A stretch of DNA of 23,430 nt from Chloroflexota bacterium (GCA_021788565.1 JAJYKO010000004.1:1-23430), one strand, 5' to 3'. Shown: positions 7,588-14,261, counted from the stretch's first letter. Notes: generated from the letters alone by a model not told the origin. Made by a program: numbers and translations.

Positions 7588-7804
7588 GACAGATGCAATC
7601 TCTTGGCTTCTACGCCGAGCAGATAAAGGTGCTCAGCAACTTGGCCACAAGCGATCTCTCGCGGATGGAGAAGGAGACACCGTTCTCAGCTATCTGCGAT
7701 CATCACGTAGAGTACTTGAGGGAGAAGGGGAGCGCTTCCGCGTGCTGCACGAACGGTGTCTCGACGCACGAGAGCGAAAACGAACCGAGATCATGGGCAA
7801 GTAG
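7536..7804 (+). pseudogene. MerR-family regulator remnant, N-terminus missing and frameshifted
   Basis: From the junction at about 7536 the frame reads ESRLYDEEHLRDVAAIRQMQ then SLGFYAEQIKVL. This matches the second half of a MerR DNA-binding domain (RLYDEEDL...RQLGFSLEEI in typical members). The first helix-turn-helix half is absent. Near 7728 the run GGGG is one G short: a one-base shift restores ERFRVLHERCLDARERKRTE and ends at a TAG at 7802-7804, a natural C-terminus. So at least two lesions are visible. The partner fragment upstream is the PIN toxin start. It is probably non-functional. Confidence 0.7.
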
Positions 7805-7829
7805 GCCCTGCGCGTGATGATCCCACAAA

Positions 7830-7967
7830 CTACGAAGATCCAGCGTACAACTCTTCCACACCCACGAGCCTCACCCTTTCGGCCTGGACCGCCCGCCGGA
7901 GCCGCTCGTCCAACCCGTGACCGAAAAGGCTGGCCTGGGGACGAAAATGGTCCAGCGCACCACTCAT
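7830..7967 (-). CDS. Possible 45-residue hypothetical protein or gene tail
   Basis: An ATG frame on the minus strand encodes 45 residues, including SLFGHGLDERLRRAVQAERV and LVGVEELYAGSS. The balanced charged/hydrophobic helical pattern looks like genuine coding sequence. No ribosome binding site is seen before the ATG, so it may be the C-terminal end of a decayed gene rather than a small gene. I do not recognise the family. It sits in the 340-base stretch between the MerR remnant and the PIN toxin. Confidence 0.25.
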   Translation of the reverse strand: MSGALDHFRPQASLFGHGLDERLRRAVQAERVRLVGVEELYAGSS

Positions 7968-7994
7968 TGGCGAACAGATGGCTTGGTCACAGGC

Positions 7995-8031
7995 CTAATC
8001 CAGATTAGCCTAACTTGGATTAGACTAATCT
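7995..8031. repeat. Interleaved inverted repeats rich in ATTAG
   Basis: Two inverted repeats are interlocked: CTAATCCA (7995-8002) with TGGATTAG (8016-8023), and AGATTAG (8002-8008) with CTAATCT (8025-8031). Only one pairing, or a pseudoknot, can form at a time. The same ATTAG/CTAAT vocabulary builds the large palindrome at 15549-15610, suggesting related repeat stock. Confidence 0.6.
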
Positions 8032-8075
8032 GCGGATACTTCACTGCCTGCTGGATTAACGGCCAATGGCGATGT

Positions 8076-8129
8076 CACCGCCGGAACGCCGTCAATGTGG
8101 GACTGCCGGTGGCGGAATGGGAGGGGATC
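8076..8129 (+). pseudogene. Relic of a second leuD gene
   Basis: The frame reads HRRNAVNVGLPVAEWEGI, matching residues about 92-108 of LeuD (HRNAINVGLPVVECEGI) apart from one inserted Arg codon. By hand the DNA matches leuD 6831-6881 at 44 of 51 positions, excluding the inserted CGG. Four of the seven mismatches are third-base changes. No further LeuD sequence is recognisable on either side, and stop codons follow. It is therefore a short remnant of a diverged leuD copy, not a recent duplicate of the neighbouring gene. Confidence 0.7.
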
Positions 8130-8147
8130 TACCTTAATAGCTTCCAC

Positions 8148-8588
8148 CTATTGCCCCTGCGTCGCTTCTCGCAGAACTCGCAGGAAGCTAGCCGGCCTCA
8201 CGATCTTCACTCCGTCTACTGCGCCCAGCACCAGCAGATCCTCATCCCCGGTCACCAGGTAATCGGCTCTTGAAACCAGCGCGTAGGCGAGCAGGTAGTC
8301 GTCCTTCGGGTCACGAGTGGCCACGGGAATCGCATCCGTGATCTCGGGGATGATCTCGGCAACCCAGGCTAGGATGCCCATCAGCTGCTCGGCGTCCTGG
8401 GGCAAGATCCTCTGGGCAAGGTACTTCTTGGTCGCGACCCTCACTGAGAACTCACGGACGAGCTGGGCTGGAATGAGCAGAGTGAAGGCTCCCTCGACTG
8501 CCGCCTCGAGTATCGATTGGATGGGCCCTCCCTGGGTGGATGGCAGGAGGTAGCTGATGAAGACGTTGGTATCAAGGAGTGCCCGCAC
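8148..8588 (-). CDS. PIN-domain toxin of a type II toxin-antitoxin pair
   Basis: This 146-residue protein is a PIN-fold ribonuclease of the COG1569-like group. The four-acid active site can be placed at D6 (LLDTNVF), E46 (LVREFSV), D93 or D96/D97 (RDPKDDYLLAYAL) and D115/D117 (VTGDEDLL). The C-terminal ADYLVTGDEDLL is characteristic. It starts at GTG (8588) with GGGGAG upstream. Its antitoxin gene ends 17 bases before, on the same strand. Intact members cleave RNA and inhibit growth unless bound by the antitoxin. The target RNA cannot be deduced. All catalytic acids are present, so the toxin is probably functional. Confidence 0.88.
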   Translation of the reverse strand: MRALLDTNVFISYLLPSTQGGPIQSILEAAVEGAFTLLIPAQLVREFSVRVATKKYLAQRILPQDAEQLMGILAWVAEIIPEITDAIPVATRDPKDDYLLAYALVSRADYLVTGDEDLLVLGAVDGVKIVRPASFLRVLREATQGQ

Positions 8589-8605
8589 GAGGGCTCCCCG
8601 GCGCG

Positions 8606-8935
8606 CTACTCTTCAAACCGAACCTTCCCTTCCTTCTCCATGTCCTCGACGAAATCCCGAGAGAACCGGCCTGCCAGAGCGTCGCCCTGCTCGGGGCTGA
8701 GATCGCGGTTTCGCGCTAACACCCTTTCCCGCAACCTTCGCATCTGCTCCATCGCCTCTGCTCGCCGGGCTTTCTCTCTCAAGGCACGCACGCGTTCATA
8801 CTCGGCGGCAGACATGATGACCGCGGTGGGTTCGCCACGGTTTTCGACGATCACTTCCTCTTCGTTTTCAATGACCCAATCTATTATCGAGCCGAGCCTG
8901 TTCTTAGCCTCGCTAGCAGAAACCTTCCTGGGCAT
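8606..8935 (-). CDS. Phd/YefM-family antitoxin
   Basis: This 109-residue protein begins MPRKVSASEAKNRLGSIIDW, the Phd/YefM N-terminal DNA-binding fold, followed by VENRGEPTAVIMSAAEYERV. The charged helical C-terminus (about 60-109) would bind the toxin. The ATG at 8935 is preferred over the in-frame ATG at 8944 because GGAGG lies 10 bases before it and only one base before the other. It is cotranscribed with the PIN toxin 17 bases downstream. Phd partners are more often Doc or RelE toxins; Phd with a COG1569-type PIN toxin is a known combination. A promoter with repeated ATAGCTAT boxes lies just upstream, consistent with autorepression. Confidence 0.88.
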   Translation of the reverse strand: MPRKVSASEAKNRLGSIIDWVIENEEEVIVENRGEPTAVIMSAAEYERVRALREKARRAEAMEQMRRLRERVLARNRDLSPEQGDALAGRFSRDFVEDMEKEGKVRFEE

Positions 8936-8980
8936 CTGCTTCATACCTCCGGTTGTCGGCGTCACGCCAATGTGGAACTG

Positions 8981-9027
8981 ATAGCTATGACCATAGCTAT
9001 TATAATAGCCAACAATTCAGCTAGCAA
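8981..9027 (-). promoter_or_regulatory. Promoter and operator of the Phd/PIN toxin-antitoxin pair
   Basis: Read on the minus strand, TTGCTA (9022-9027), a 17-base spacer and TATAAT (8999-9004) form a near-consensus promoter. The -10 sits inside a 14-base perfect palindrome (8996-9009). Two copies of the self-complementary octamer ATAGCTAT (8981-8988 and 8993-9000) lie over the -10 and start region. This is the arrangement expected for repression by an antitoxin dimer. Confidence 0.75.
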
Positions 9028-9110
9028 TGGTTTCGGCGGCAGAATGCGGGGCGTTGTGGTGGGCAAGGTGTGAGTCGTCACAATGGAGCTGGTGAACCGG
9101 CTGGAGGAAG

Positions 9111-9524
9111 CTACTCGCCCTTGTAAGGAAGAGGCTCCTGAGACAGGGCAGCCAGCGCGCGGTATTCGGGGTCCTTGTGAACGAGGGTCGCCCCTGCCTC
9201 CGCGGCGAAGGCCGCGATGAGGCAATCCGCGAAGGAAAGACGATGCTCGGCCTTGAAGCGTCCCGCGGTGACGAGGACCGCGTCGTCCACGGTATCGAGC
9301 CAGCGGACCGGCAGCTGACGAAGCAGGAACAGCCGCCTCTCGGCCTCGACGGCGCCGGCCTCCCGCAGGGTGATGTAGTAGGTCTCCAGCCCAGCGACGA
9401 AGGGCAATAGTGTCCTTCTGGTCCGCAGCAACTCATCCACCCGGCTTGCGCCCGGCTCGTCTTCGATCAGCGTCAGGATCGCTGAGGTATCCAGGAGGTA
9501 GAGATCATTCCCGCTCGCGATCAC
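9111..9524 (-). CDS. PIN-domain toxin (VapC-like)
   Basis: This 137-residue PIN ribonuclease has acidic residues at D12 (LLDTSAILTL), E47 (AGLETYYI), D100 (SFADCLIAAFA) and D118 (HKDPEYRAL), the usual VapC set. The GTG at 9524 is chosen because GAGGAG lies 7 bases upstream and the site overlaps the antitoxin gene by 20 bases, a common vapBC arrangement. Longer frames upstream lack PIN similarity. VapC enzymes commonly cut tRNA or rRNA loops; the target here is unknown. All key residues are intact. Confidence 0.88.
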   Translation of the reverse strand: MIASGNDLYLLDTSAILTLIEDEPGASRVDELLRTRRTLLPFVAGLETYYITLREAGAVEAERRLFLLRQLPVRWLDTVDDAVLVTAGRFKAEHRLSFADCLIAAFAAEAGATLVHKDPEYRALAALSQEPLPYKGE

Positions 9525-9732
9525 GGCGGCGCTCCTCAAGAAGGATGTCCACCAACCGCTCCCCCTTGCCCCTGCCACGTAGGACGGCTACCGGATCGGA
9601 TGGGACAGGGATGACCTTCATTCCCGTGCCGGTGTCGATCCACTCGATTTCTGTCCCCTCAGTGATATCATAGCGTCGGCGCAGCTCCGCGGGGATCACA
9701 GTCTGCCCGCGCTGGGAAACCGTGGTCCGCAT
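9505..9732 (-). CDS. AbrB-type antitoxin (VapB-like)
   Basis: This 75-residue protein has an AbrB swapped-hairpin domain, MRTTVSQRGQTVIPAELRRR then YDITEGTEIEW, at residues 1-31. A short C-terminal tail (LVDILLEERRRDRERE) presumably wraps the toxin. AAGGGGGAG precedes the ATG. It overlaps the PIN toxin downstream and is distinct in sequence from the AbrB antitoxin at 7203. A promoter and inverted repeat lie directly upstream. Confidence 0.88.
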   Translation of the reverse strand: MRTTVSQRGQTVIPAELRRRYDITEGTEIEWIDTGTGMKVIPVPSDPVAVLRGRGKGERLVDILLEERRRDRERE

Positions 9733-9759
9733 TTTCGCTCCCCCTTACAACACGCGATG

Positions 9760-9798
9760 AGCCACAGGCATAATACAAGACGTGTGGCTACTTAGCAA
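9760..9798 (-). promoter_or_regulatory. Promoter and dyad of the AbrB/PIN toxin-antitoxin pair
   Basis: On the minus strand TTGCTA (9793-9798), 17 bases and TATTAT (9770-9775) form a promoter. Inverted heptamers AGCCACA (9760-9766) and TGTGGCT (9783-9789) flank the -10, suiting an autoregulatory operator. The -35 hexamer and spacing are identical to those of the neighbouring Phd/PIN promoter. Confidence 0.65.
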
Positions 9799-9876
9799 GA
9801 TGCAGGGGCATTGCGTAAGATGACATGGCGCCATGTCGCGGGTCTGACCGACAGCATGATGTGGGAGGGACATAGC

Positions 9877-10593
9877 GTGATCTCACACTATGACGAAGCC
9901 CCGGAATGGCTGTTCGACGAGATCCGGCACGCCGGTGTCGACTACTCCGACCCCAGAATCGCCGAAGAGTACGACGCGCACCACACGAGATTCCGCGACT
10001 ACGAAAAAGACGCGCGCCTGATCATCGAGAGGCTCGGGCTAAAGACCCACCATACGGTGATCGATCTTGGATGCGGCACCGGCGCCTTCGTGCTGACCGC
10101 TGCGAAGGTTTGCAGGAGGGTCCACGCCGTCGACGTCTCTACGGCGATGCTGGGGTTGCTCAGTAACAAGGCGCAGCAGATTGGGCTCAAGAATATCGAG
10201 ACGCACCACGCGGGCTTTCTCACTTACGAACACGAAGACGAACCCGCGGACGCCGTCGTTTCCGTGGCCGCGCTTCATCATCTGCCCGACTTCTGGAAGG
10301 CGGTTGCGTTCAAGCGGATGCACGAGATGCTGACACCAGGCGGTAAACTGTACCTGTTTGACGTCGTCTTCGCCTTCGACATCGACGGCTACGCCGCGGA
10401 ACTCAGCGACTGGGTATCCGTCATGGCGCGGAGCGGAACGCCCGCGATGGCCCAGGAGACAGTCGTCCACATCCGCGACGAATACAGCACCTTCGACTGG
10501 GTCATCGAGGGGATGCTTACAAGAGCCGGTTTCTCGATTGGCGAGAAACACTCCGATTTCCCACGCACCATCGCATATATCTGCGTCAGGTAG
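9877..10593 (+). CDS. Class I SAM-dependent methyltransferase
   Basis: The 238-residue protein has a Rossmann methyltransferase fold. Motif I is VIDLGCGTGAF (61-71), followed by the acidic strand end VHAVDVST and the DAVVSVAALHHLPD segment, then LTPGGKLYLFDVVFAFD. The GTG at 9877 is preferred because GGAGGGA lies 6 bases upstream; in-frame TTG 9811, ATG 9820 and ATG 9856 are alternatives giving up to 260 residues. The order of motifs resembles UbiE/Methyltransf_11-type small-molecule methyltransferases, but no substrate can be named. It stands alone, converging with the DUF302 gene. Confidence 0.8.
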   Translation: MISHYDEAPEWLFDEIRHAGVDYSDPRIAEEYDAHHTRFRDYEKDARLIIERLGLKTHHTVIDLGCGTGAFVLTAAKVCRRVHAVDVSTAMLGLLSNKAQQIGLKNIETHHAGFLTYEHEDEPADAVVSVAALHHLPDFWKAVAFKRMHEMLTPGGKLYLFDVVFAFDIDGYAAELSDWVSVMARSGTPAMAQETVVHIRDEYSTFDWVIEGMLTRAGFSIGEKHSDFPRTIAYICVR

Positions 10594-10688
10594 TGGTCTC
10601 TAGCGCCCCGTCCAGGATGTCTATGATAGGCATGTTGCCGGGCCGTCAGACGAAGACTCCACCGTGACCGGTCTCCCCGCCGGCATAG

Positions 10689-10760
10689 GGGATAGGGATT
10701 GGGGGAGAAGGGAAGGGGAAGAAGCTCCATTCCCCATCCCCCGATCCCCATTCCCTATCC
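10689..10760. repeat. G-rich/C-rich imperfect inverted repeat
   Basis: A purine-rich arm around GGGGATAGGGATTGGGG is mirrored by CCCCATTCCCTATCC at 10746-10760, forming an imperfect long hairpin between convergent genes. It could act as a bidirectional terminator, but lacks T-tracts. The G-runs on the plus strand could also form a quadruplex. The last bases overlap the DUF302 stop region. Confidence 0.55.
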
Positions 10761-11150
10761 AAGCTTCTGGATCGCCCTCTCCAGTTTAGGCTTGACCTCC
10801 CTGGCAACGCTCTGGATGGCCTCGTTCGACGAGTCCCCGAGCATGGTGATGGGCTCTATGGCTGATACCACTGAGCCACCGTCCTTCTCAAATACTATGA
10901 CGTTGCAGGGGAGCAACAGGCCAACGAACGGGTCGGCGGAGATGGCGCGGTGGGACAACGAAGGGTTGCACGCGCCGAGGATCACGTACTTCTCGACATC
11001 TATCCCCAACTTCTCTTTGAGGGTCTTCTTCACGTCGATCTCGGTCAGAACCCCGAACCCTTCTTCCTTTAGGGCGGCCCTGACCTTCTCGACGGCTTCC
11101 TCGTATGGCAGCTTCAGAGTGGTGGTGATACCCAGTTCCGACATCTGCAT
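10755..11150 (-). CDS. DUF302 family protein
   Basis: This 131-residue protein is recognisable as DUF302 from LGITTTLKLPYEEAVEKVR, FGVLTEIDVKKTLKEKLG, YVILGACNPSLSHRAI and LLPCNVIVFE. Family members are small alpha/beta proteins of uncertain biochemical role; two Cys (GACNP and LPCNV) are conserved in many. GAGGAG lies 7 bases before the ATG. It follows thioredoxin reductase on the same strand, but a strong terminator lies between, so it probably has its own promoter. An association with thiol or metal stress is a guess from the neighbour only. Confidence 0.85.
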   Translation of the reverse strand: MQMSELGITTTLKLPYEEAVEKVRAALKEEGFGVLTEIDVKKTLKEKLGIDVEKYVILGACNPSLSHRAISADPFVGLLLPCNVIVFEKDGGSVVSAIEPITMLGDSSNEAIQSVAREVKPKLERAIQKLG

Positions 11151-11244
11151 AGCTGTTCTCCTCACAAGATAGGGTGAATGGAACGGATCTGACGAGGCTC
11201 TCGCCTCTCCTTGCTGCAAAGAGAGTACCAGTGAATTGTGCGGC

Positions 11245-11286
11245 AAAACTGGAGAAGGCGCCGGAAACATCTTCTGGCGCCCTCTC
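11245..11286 (-). terminator. Terminator of the thioredoxin reductase gene
   Basis: Read leftward, an 11-bp stem with one G-T pair (11276-11286 with 11252-11262) and a 13-base loop is followed by CAGTTTT. It lies 28 bases after the trxB stop. Confidence 0.75.
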
Positions 11287-11314
11287 GTTTCGCCTGACCT
11301 GCAGGGCCACTTAG

Positions 11315-12262
11315 CTAGAAGGCTACAGCCTCCGCCGTTTGCGCCACCTGCTCCAACGAGTCCACGTAGTGCTGGGCGGCGATGGCCGCGGTGGTGCCAT
11401 CCCCCACGGCCGTCGTAATCTGGCGGGTGAGCTGCTCTCGCACGTCTCCCGCGGCGAAAAGACCCGGGACGGACGTCTCCATGTTGGCATTGGTGACGTA
11501 GAACCCGTTCTGGCTCCGCTCTATCGGCCCGCCCCACAGCTCGGTATTCGGCACGAACCCGACGAAGATGAACACGCCTTTGACATCCAGCCGCGACTCC
11601 TCGCCGTGGCGGACGAGTGTCAGGGACTCGACCTCGTCGACACCGTTGATGGACTTGACCTTGGTGTCGAGCAGGATCTCGATCTTCTCGTTGCTCCTTG
11701 CCTTGTCGACCGCGGTCGGCTGTGCCCGGAACTCATTCCTTCGATGGATGAGATAGACCTTGCTCGCGTACCTGGTAAGGAAGATAGCCTCCTCCACGGC
11801 GGAGTCCCCGCCCCCGATGACGGCGACATCCATGCCCTGGAAGAACGCCCCGTCGCAGATGGCGCAGTAGGAGACGCCACGCCCGGCCAGATCCTCTTCC
11901 CCCGGTACCCCCAGTCTTCTCGGCTCACCACCGCTGGTGATGATGACGGCCTTGGCGAGGAACTCCTTTCCGCCCTCGGTCTGCACCCTCTTCATGGGGC
12001 CTTCCGGCTTGACGGACTCCACGCCATCCAGAAGGATCTCCAGTCCTAGATTCCTCGCCTGTTTCTCCATGCGGTCGGCCAACTCCGAGCCGCTGATGCT
12101 CTCGAAACCCGGGTAGTCCTCGATCAGTTCCGTATTGCGCAGCTGGCCTCCCGGCCACTTCCTCTCGATCAACAGCGACTTCATTTTGGCCCTGGAGGTG
12201 TACAAGCCGGCAGTGAGCCCCCCTGGCCCGCCCCCCACGATGATGACGTCGTATTGCTCCAT
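11315..12262 (-). CDS. trxB: Thioredoxin reductase
   Basis: This 315-residue flavoenzyme passes electrons from NADPH through FAD and a CxxC disulfide to thioredoxin. The FAD motif VIIVGGGPGGLTAGLYTSRA is at residues 6-25, the redox centre C133-A-I-C136 in SYCAICDGAFF, the NADPH-binding VIGGGDSAVEEA at about 148-159, and HRRNEFRAQ, the usual NADPH-phosphate contact region. PGLFAAGDV near the C-terminus closes the FAD site. The ATG gives the standard MEQYDVIIVGGG start; GAGGAGG lies about 13 bases upstream, slightly far. No thioredoxin gene is adjacent. A palindrome about 200 bases upstream may regulate it. Confidence 0.94.
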   Translation of the reverse strand: MEQYDVIIVGGGPGGLTAGLYTSRAKMKSLLIERKWPGGQLRNTELIEDYPGFESISGSELADRMEKQARNLGLEILLDGVESVKPEGPMKRVQTEGGKEFLAKAVIITSGGEPRRLGVPGEEDLAGRGVSYCAICDGAFFQGMDVAVIGGGDSAVEEAIFLTRYASKVYLIHRRNEFRAQPTAVDKARSNEKIEILLDTKVKSINGVDEVESLTLVRHGEESRLDVKGVFIFVGFVPNTELWGGPIERSQNGFYVTNANMETSVPGLFAAGDVREQLTRQITTAVGDGTTAAIAAQHYVDSLEQVAQTAEAVAF

Positions 12263-12463
12263 TGCCTAACCCATTCCTCCTCACTTACGCCAGTGGCTGG
12301 TTATAGATATTGTAGCGATTCGCCCACGCGCTTTGCACGAAACAGGACGCACCACAGCCTACTTGACTCGTGAGGACCGATCGTGGCAGCGCGCCTCACG
12401 GCGCTCGCCGAGTTGGAGGCCACTTCACATCAAATTCCCGAAGTCGCTCTCGCAATTACTAGC

Positions 12464-12484
12464 ATATACCCCCATGGGGTATAT
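12464..12484. promoter_or_regulatory. CsoR-family-like operator palindrome
   Basis: ATATACCCC (12464-12472) and GGGGTATAT (12476-12484) form a perfect 9-bp inverted repeat around CAT. The TACCCC...GGGGTA core resembles operators of CsoR/CstR-type copper- or sulfide-sensing repressors. It lies in the 321-base gap between divergent trxB and hisI, 201 bases from the trxB ATG and 99 from the hisI GTG. No csoR gene is present in the window. The rest of this gap contains no recognisable gene. Confidence 0.5.
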
Positions 12485-12521
12485 TTCAAGCCCTCGGCTT
12501 TCGCGCGGCCTGAAAGTTCGC

Positions 12522-12527
12522 TATGAT
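12522..12527 (+). promoter_or_regulatory. Possible -10 of the hisI-hisG promoter
   Basis: TATGAT, one base from consensus, lies 57 bases before the hisI start. No good -35 is seen. The palindrome at 12464-12484 lies 37-57 bases upstream of it, a position more typical of activator or looping sites. Confidence 0.35.
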
Positions 12528-12583
12528 AAGCAAGATCATTGGGCAACACTTCAACCGACCCGATAGGGCAGGAGGCAACTCTG

Positions 12584-12991
12584 GTGAGCGAAGACGTTAG
12601 GCGGGCAGGCGCGAGAGATGAGGATGCGGGTACCCTGGAGCAGCCGCACCAGCGCGTACCCTACTCCGAAGCGCGCCTGGATTTTGAGAAGCAGGGCGGC
12701 CTGGTGCCCGCCATCGTTCAAGATCACCAGACCAAAGAAGTGCTGATGGTCGGCTTCATGAACCCGGAGGCCTGGGAGAAGACGGTTCGCACCGGTATGG
12801 TGACATTCTGGAGCCGCACCAGGCAGACCCTGTGGACCAAGGGCGAGACTTCCGGCAACTTCCTCGGCGTCCGCCGGATATGGATCGACTGCGACGACGA
12901 CACGGTGCTGGTCGAGGCAGATCCCAAGGGTCCAACCTGCCACACAGGCGCCAGGAGTTGCTTCTTCCAGGAGGTTGTGACCAATGCTTAA
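12584..12991 (+). CDS. hisI: Phosphoribosyl-AMP cyclohydrolase
   Basis: It opens the purine ring of phosphoribosyl-AMP, the third step of histidine synthesis. The GTG start has GGAGG 8 bases upstream and gives 135 residues, the size of the single-domain enzyme without a HisE fusion. Conserved pieces are the [18 protein letters not shown] region, the metal-binding [11 protein letters not shown], and [10 protein letters not shown], which supplies the two zinc-site cysteines. The first about 30 residues are a variable extension. It overlaps hisG by 8 bases. The remaining histidine genes are not in this window. Confidence 0.94.
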   Translation: MSEDVRRAGARDEDAGTLEQPHQRVPYSEARLDFEKQGGLVPAIVQDHQTKEVLMVGFMNPEAWEKTVRTGMVTFWSRTRQTLWTKGETSGNFLGVRRIWIDCDDDTVLVEADPKGPTCHTGARSCFFQEVVTNA

Positions 12992-13862
12992 TCTCGTGCT
13001 GCCCAAGGGCAGCCTCGAAGATCAGACTATGAAGCTGTTCGAGCAGGCGGACCTGCCGGTTCGCCGGAGCAGCGACCGGGAGTACAACGTCACGATCAGC
13101 GACCCACGCATCGGCCGCGTCAAGATCCTACGCCCGCAAGAGATCGGCAGCTATGTGGAAAAGGGCTACTTCGACATGGGCATCACCGGCCTCGATTGGA
13201 TTGTCGAAACGGACACCGACGTGGTCCGCATAATGGACATGGCCTACAACAAGCAGGGGGTTGGGGCACCGGTAAAGATCGTCCTGGCCGTATCCAGGGA
13301 CAGCGGAATCGATCGGCCGGAGCAGATGCCCGCGGGCAGCCGTGTCTCCACAGAGTACCCCAATATCACCCGCCGCTTCTTCGAGAAGCTGGGCATACCG
13401 GTGGAGGTCCACCTCTCCTATGGTGCCACCGAGGCCAAGGTCCCGGAGATCGCCGACGCCGTGGTGGAGGTCACTGAGACCGGCTCCACCCTTCGTAAGA
13501 ACGGCATGCAGATCATAGCCATTCTGCTGGAATCCTCCACCCAGCTCATCGCCAACAAGGCGTCCTACGAGGACCCAACCAGGCGACAGGAGATTGAGGA
13601 GATCCAGACCCTGCTCACCGGGGTACTTACCGCCCGAGGCAAGGTGCTGATCAAGCTGAACGTTAGCGAGGAGCACCTGCAGGAGGTCGTCTCCATCCTG
13701 CCAGGCATGAAGGCGCCCACGGTGTCCCGCCTCTACGGGACCGGGTTCTACGCCGTTGAGGCAGTGGCGGTGAAGTCCGAGGTCAACCTCATCATTCCCA
13801 GGCTGAAGGCTGCCGGCGCCGAGGACATCCTGGAGCTCCCCATCTCCAAGATAGTGCTATGA
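12984..13862 (+). CDS. hisG: ATP phosphoribosyltransferase, long form
   Basis: This is the first enzyme of histidine synthesis, joining ATP and PRPP. With 292 residues it is the long form, carrying a C-terminal ACT-like regulatory domain (about 210-290) for histidine feedback and needing no HisZ partner. Catalytic segments include [13 protein letters not shown] at the start, [20 protein letters not shown] and the PRPP-loop region [21 protein letters not shown] lies 9 bases before the ATG, inside hisI. The gene order hisI-hisG puts step 3 before step 1. Confidence 0.95.
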   Translation: MLNLVLPKGSLEDQTMKLFEQADLPVRRSSDREYNVTISDPRIGRVKILRPQEIGSYVEKGYFDMGITGLDWIVETDTDVVRIMDMAYNKQGVGAPVKIVLAVSRDSGIDRPEQMPAGSRVSTEYPNITRRFFEKLGIPVEVHLSYGATEAKVPEIADAVVEVTETGSTLRKNGMQIIAILLESSTQLIANKASYEDPTRRQEIEEIQTLLTGVLTARGKVLIKLNVSEEHLQEVVSILPGMKAPTVSRLYGTGFYAVEAVAVKSEVNLIIPRLKAAGAEDILELPISKIVL

Positions 13863-13892
13863 GTGCCCCGTTTTAGCTTGCCCGCTCGACCG

Positions 13893-13929
13893 CGAATGCT
13901 CCCCTCACTGCCACTGAGGGGAGCATTCG
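13893..13929 (+). terminator. Hairpin after hisG, probable terminator
   Basis: A perfect 15-bp stem (13893-13907 with 13915-13929) has a 7-base loop and lies 30 bases after the hisG stop. It has no T-tract, so termination efficiency is uncertain. Confidence 0.6.
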
Positions 13930-13944
13930 TCGTCCGCGCGACTG

Positions 13945-14042
13945 AAAGTCGCCGGCTGGACGCTGTGGCTAAGTCCGCCTGCGCGGACTCCCCCCTCAAC
14001 CCGCGAAGGCGGGTTTTGCAGGCGTGCCGAGCCGGCGGTTTA
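13945..14042. repeat. Cloverleaf-type palindromic repeat
   Basis: An outer imperfect stem (AAAGTCGCCGGCT near 13945-13957 with AGCCGGCGGTTT near 14030-14041) encloses two perfect 7-bp hairpins: 13972-13978/13983-13989 and 13998-14004/14009-14015. Such multi-hairpin intergenic units are typical of dispersed, transposase-mobilised palindromic repeats. It is not a tRNA: there is no anticodon arm or T-loop consensus. Confidence 0.65.
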
Positions 14043-14088
14043 TGCTCGTTCCGGTTAATTCGGTAACGGGACGAGGCGGGCCGGCAGG

Positions 14089-14159
14089 GCGTGATGCTGC
14101 GCTCGCTCGCATCACGCGGCCCCTACAAGGGGTGTAGGGGCGGCCGTCTCTGGCCGCCC
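14089..14159. repeat. Cluster of three adjacent palindromes
   Basis: Three hairpins follow one another: GCGTGATGC/GCATCACGC (14089-14097/14109-14117), CCCCTAC/GTAGGGG (14120-14126/14134-14140) and GGGCGGCC/GGCCGCCC (14138-14145/14152-14159). The last two share bases. With the preceding repeat they fill the 470-base hisG-bacterioferritin gap, in which no gene is seen. Confidence 0.65.
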
Positions 14160-14261
14160 GCATCCGGGGGAATTACCCGATCAACGAGTTAATGACCATC
14201 GGCCGCGCGGGGGGCGACGTACCACCTGGATTGTTGATGGAACCACCGAAACCCTCCGCGC

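Noticed and set aside
7995..8031. CRISPR-like repeats
   Set aside because: The units are short inverted rather than direct repeats, without regular spacers or cas genes.
9010..9110. Small gene between the two intact toxin-antitoxin pairs
   Set aside because: Only very short frames without ribosome binding sites are present; apart from the -35 hexamer at 9022-9027 nothing is supported.
10689..10760. Definite intrinsic terminator or G-quadruplex
   Set aside because: The repeat is imperfect, has no T-tract, and the G-runs are irregular; kept only as an inverted repeat.
13945..14042. Cloverleaf fold as a tRNA gene
   Set aside because: No anticodon loop, no T-loop GTTCGA, no CCA-type acceptor arrangement; it is a palindromic repeat.
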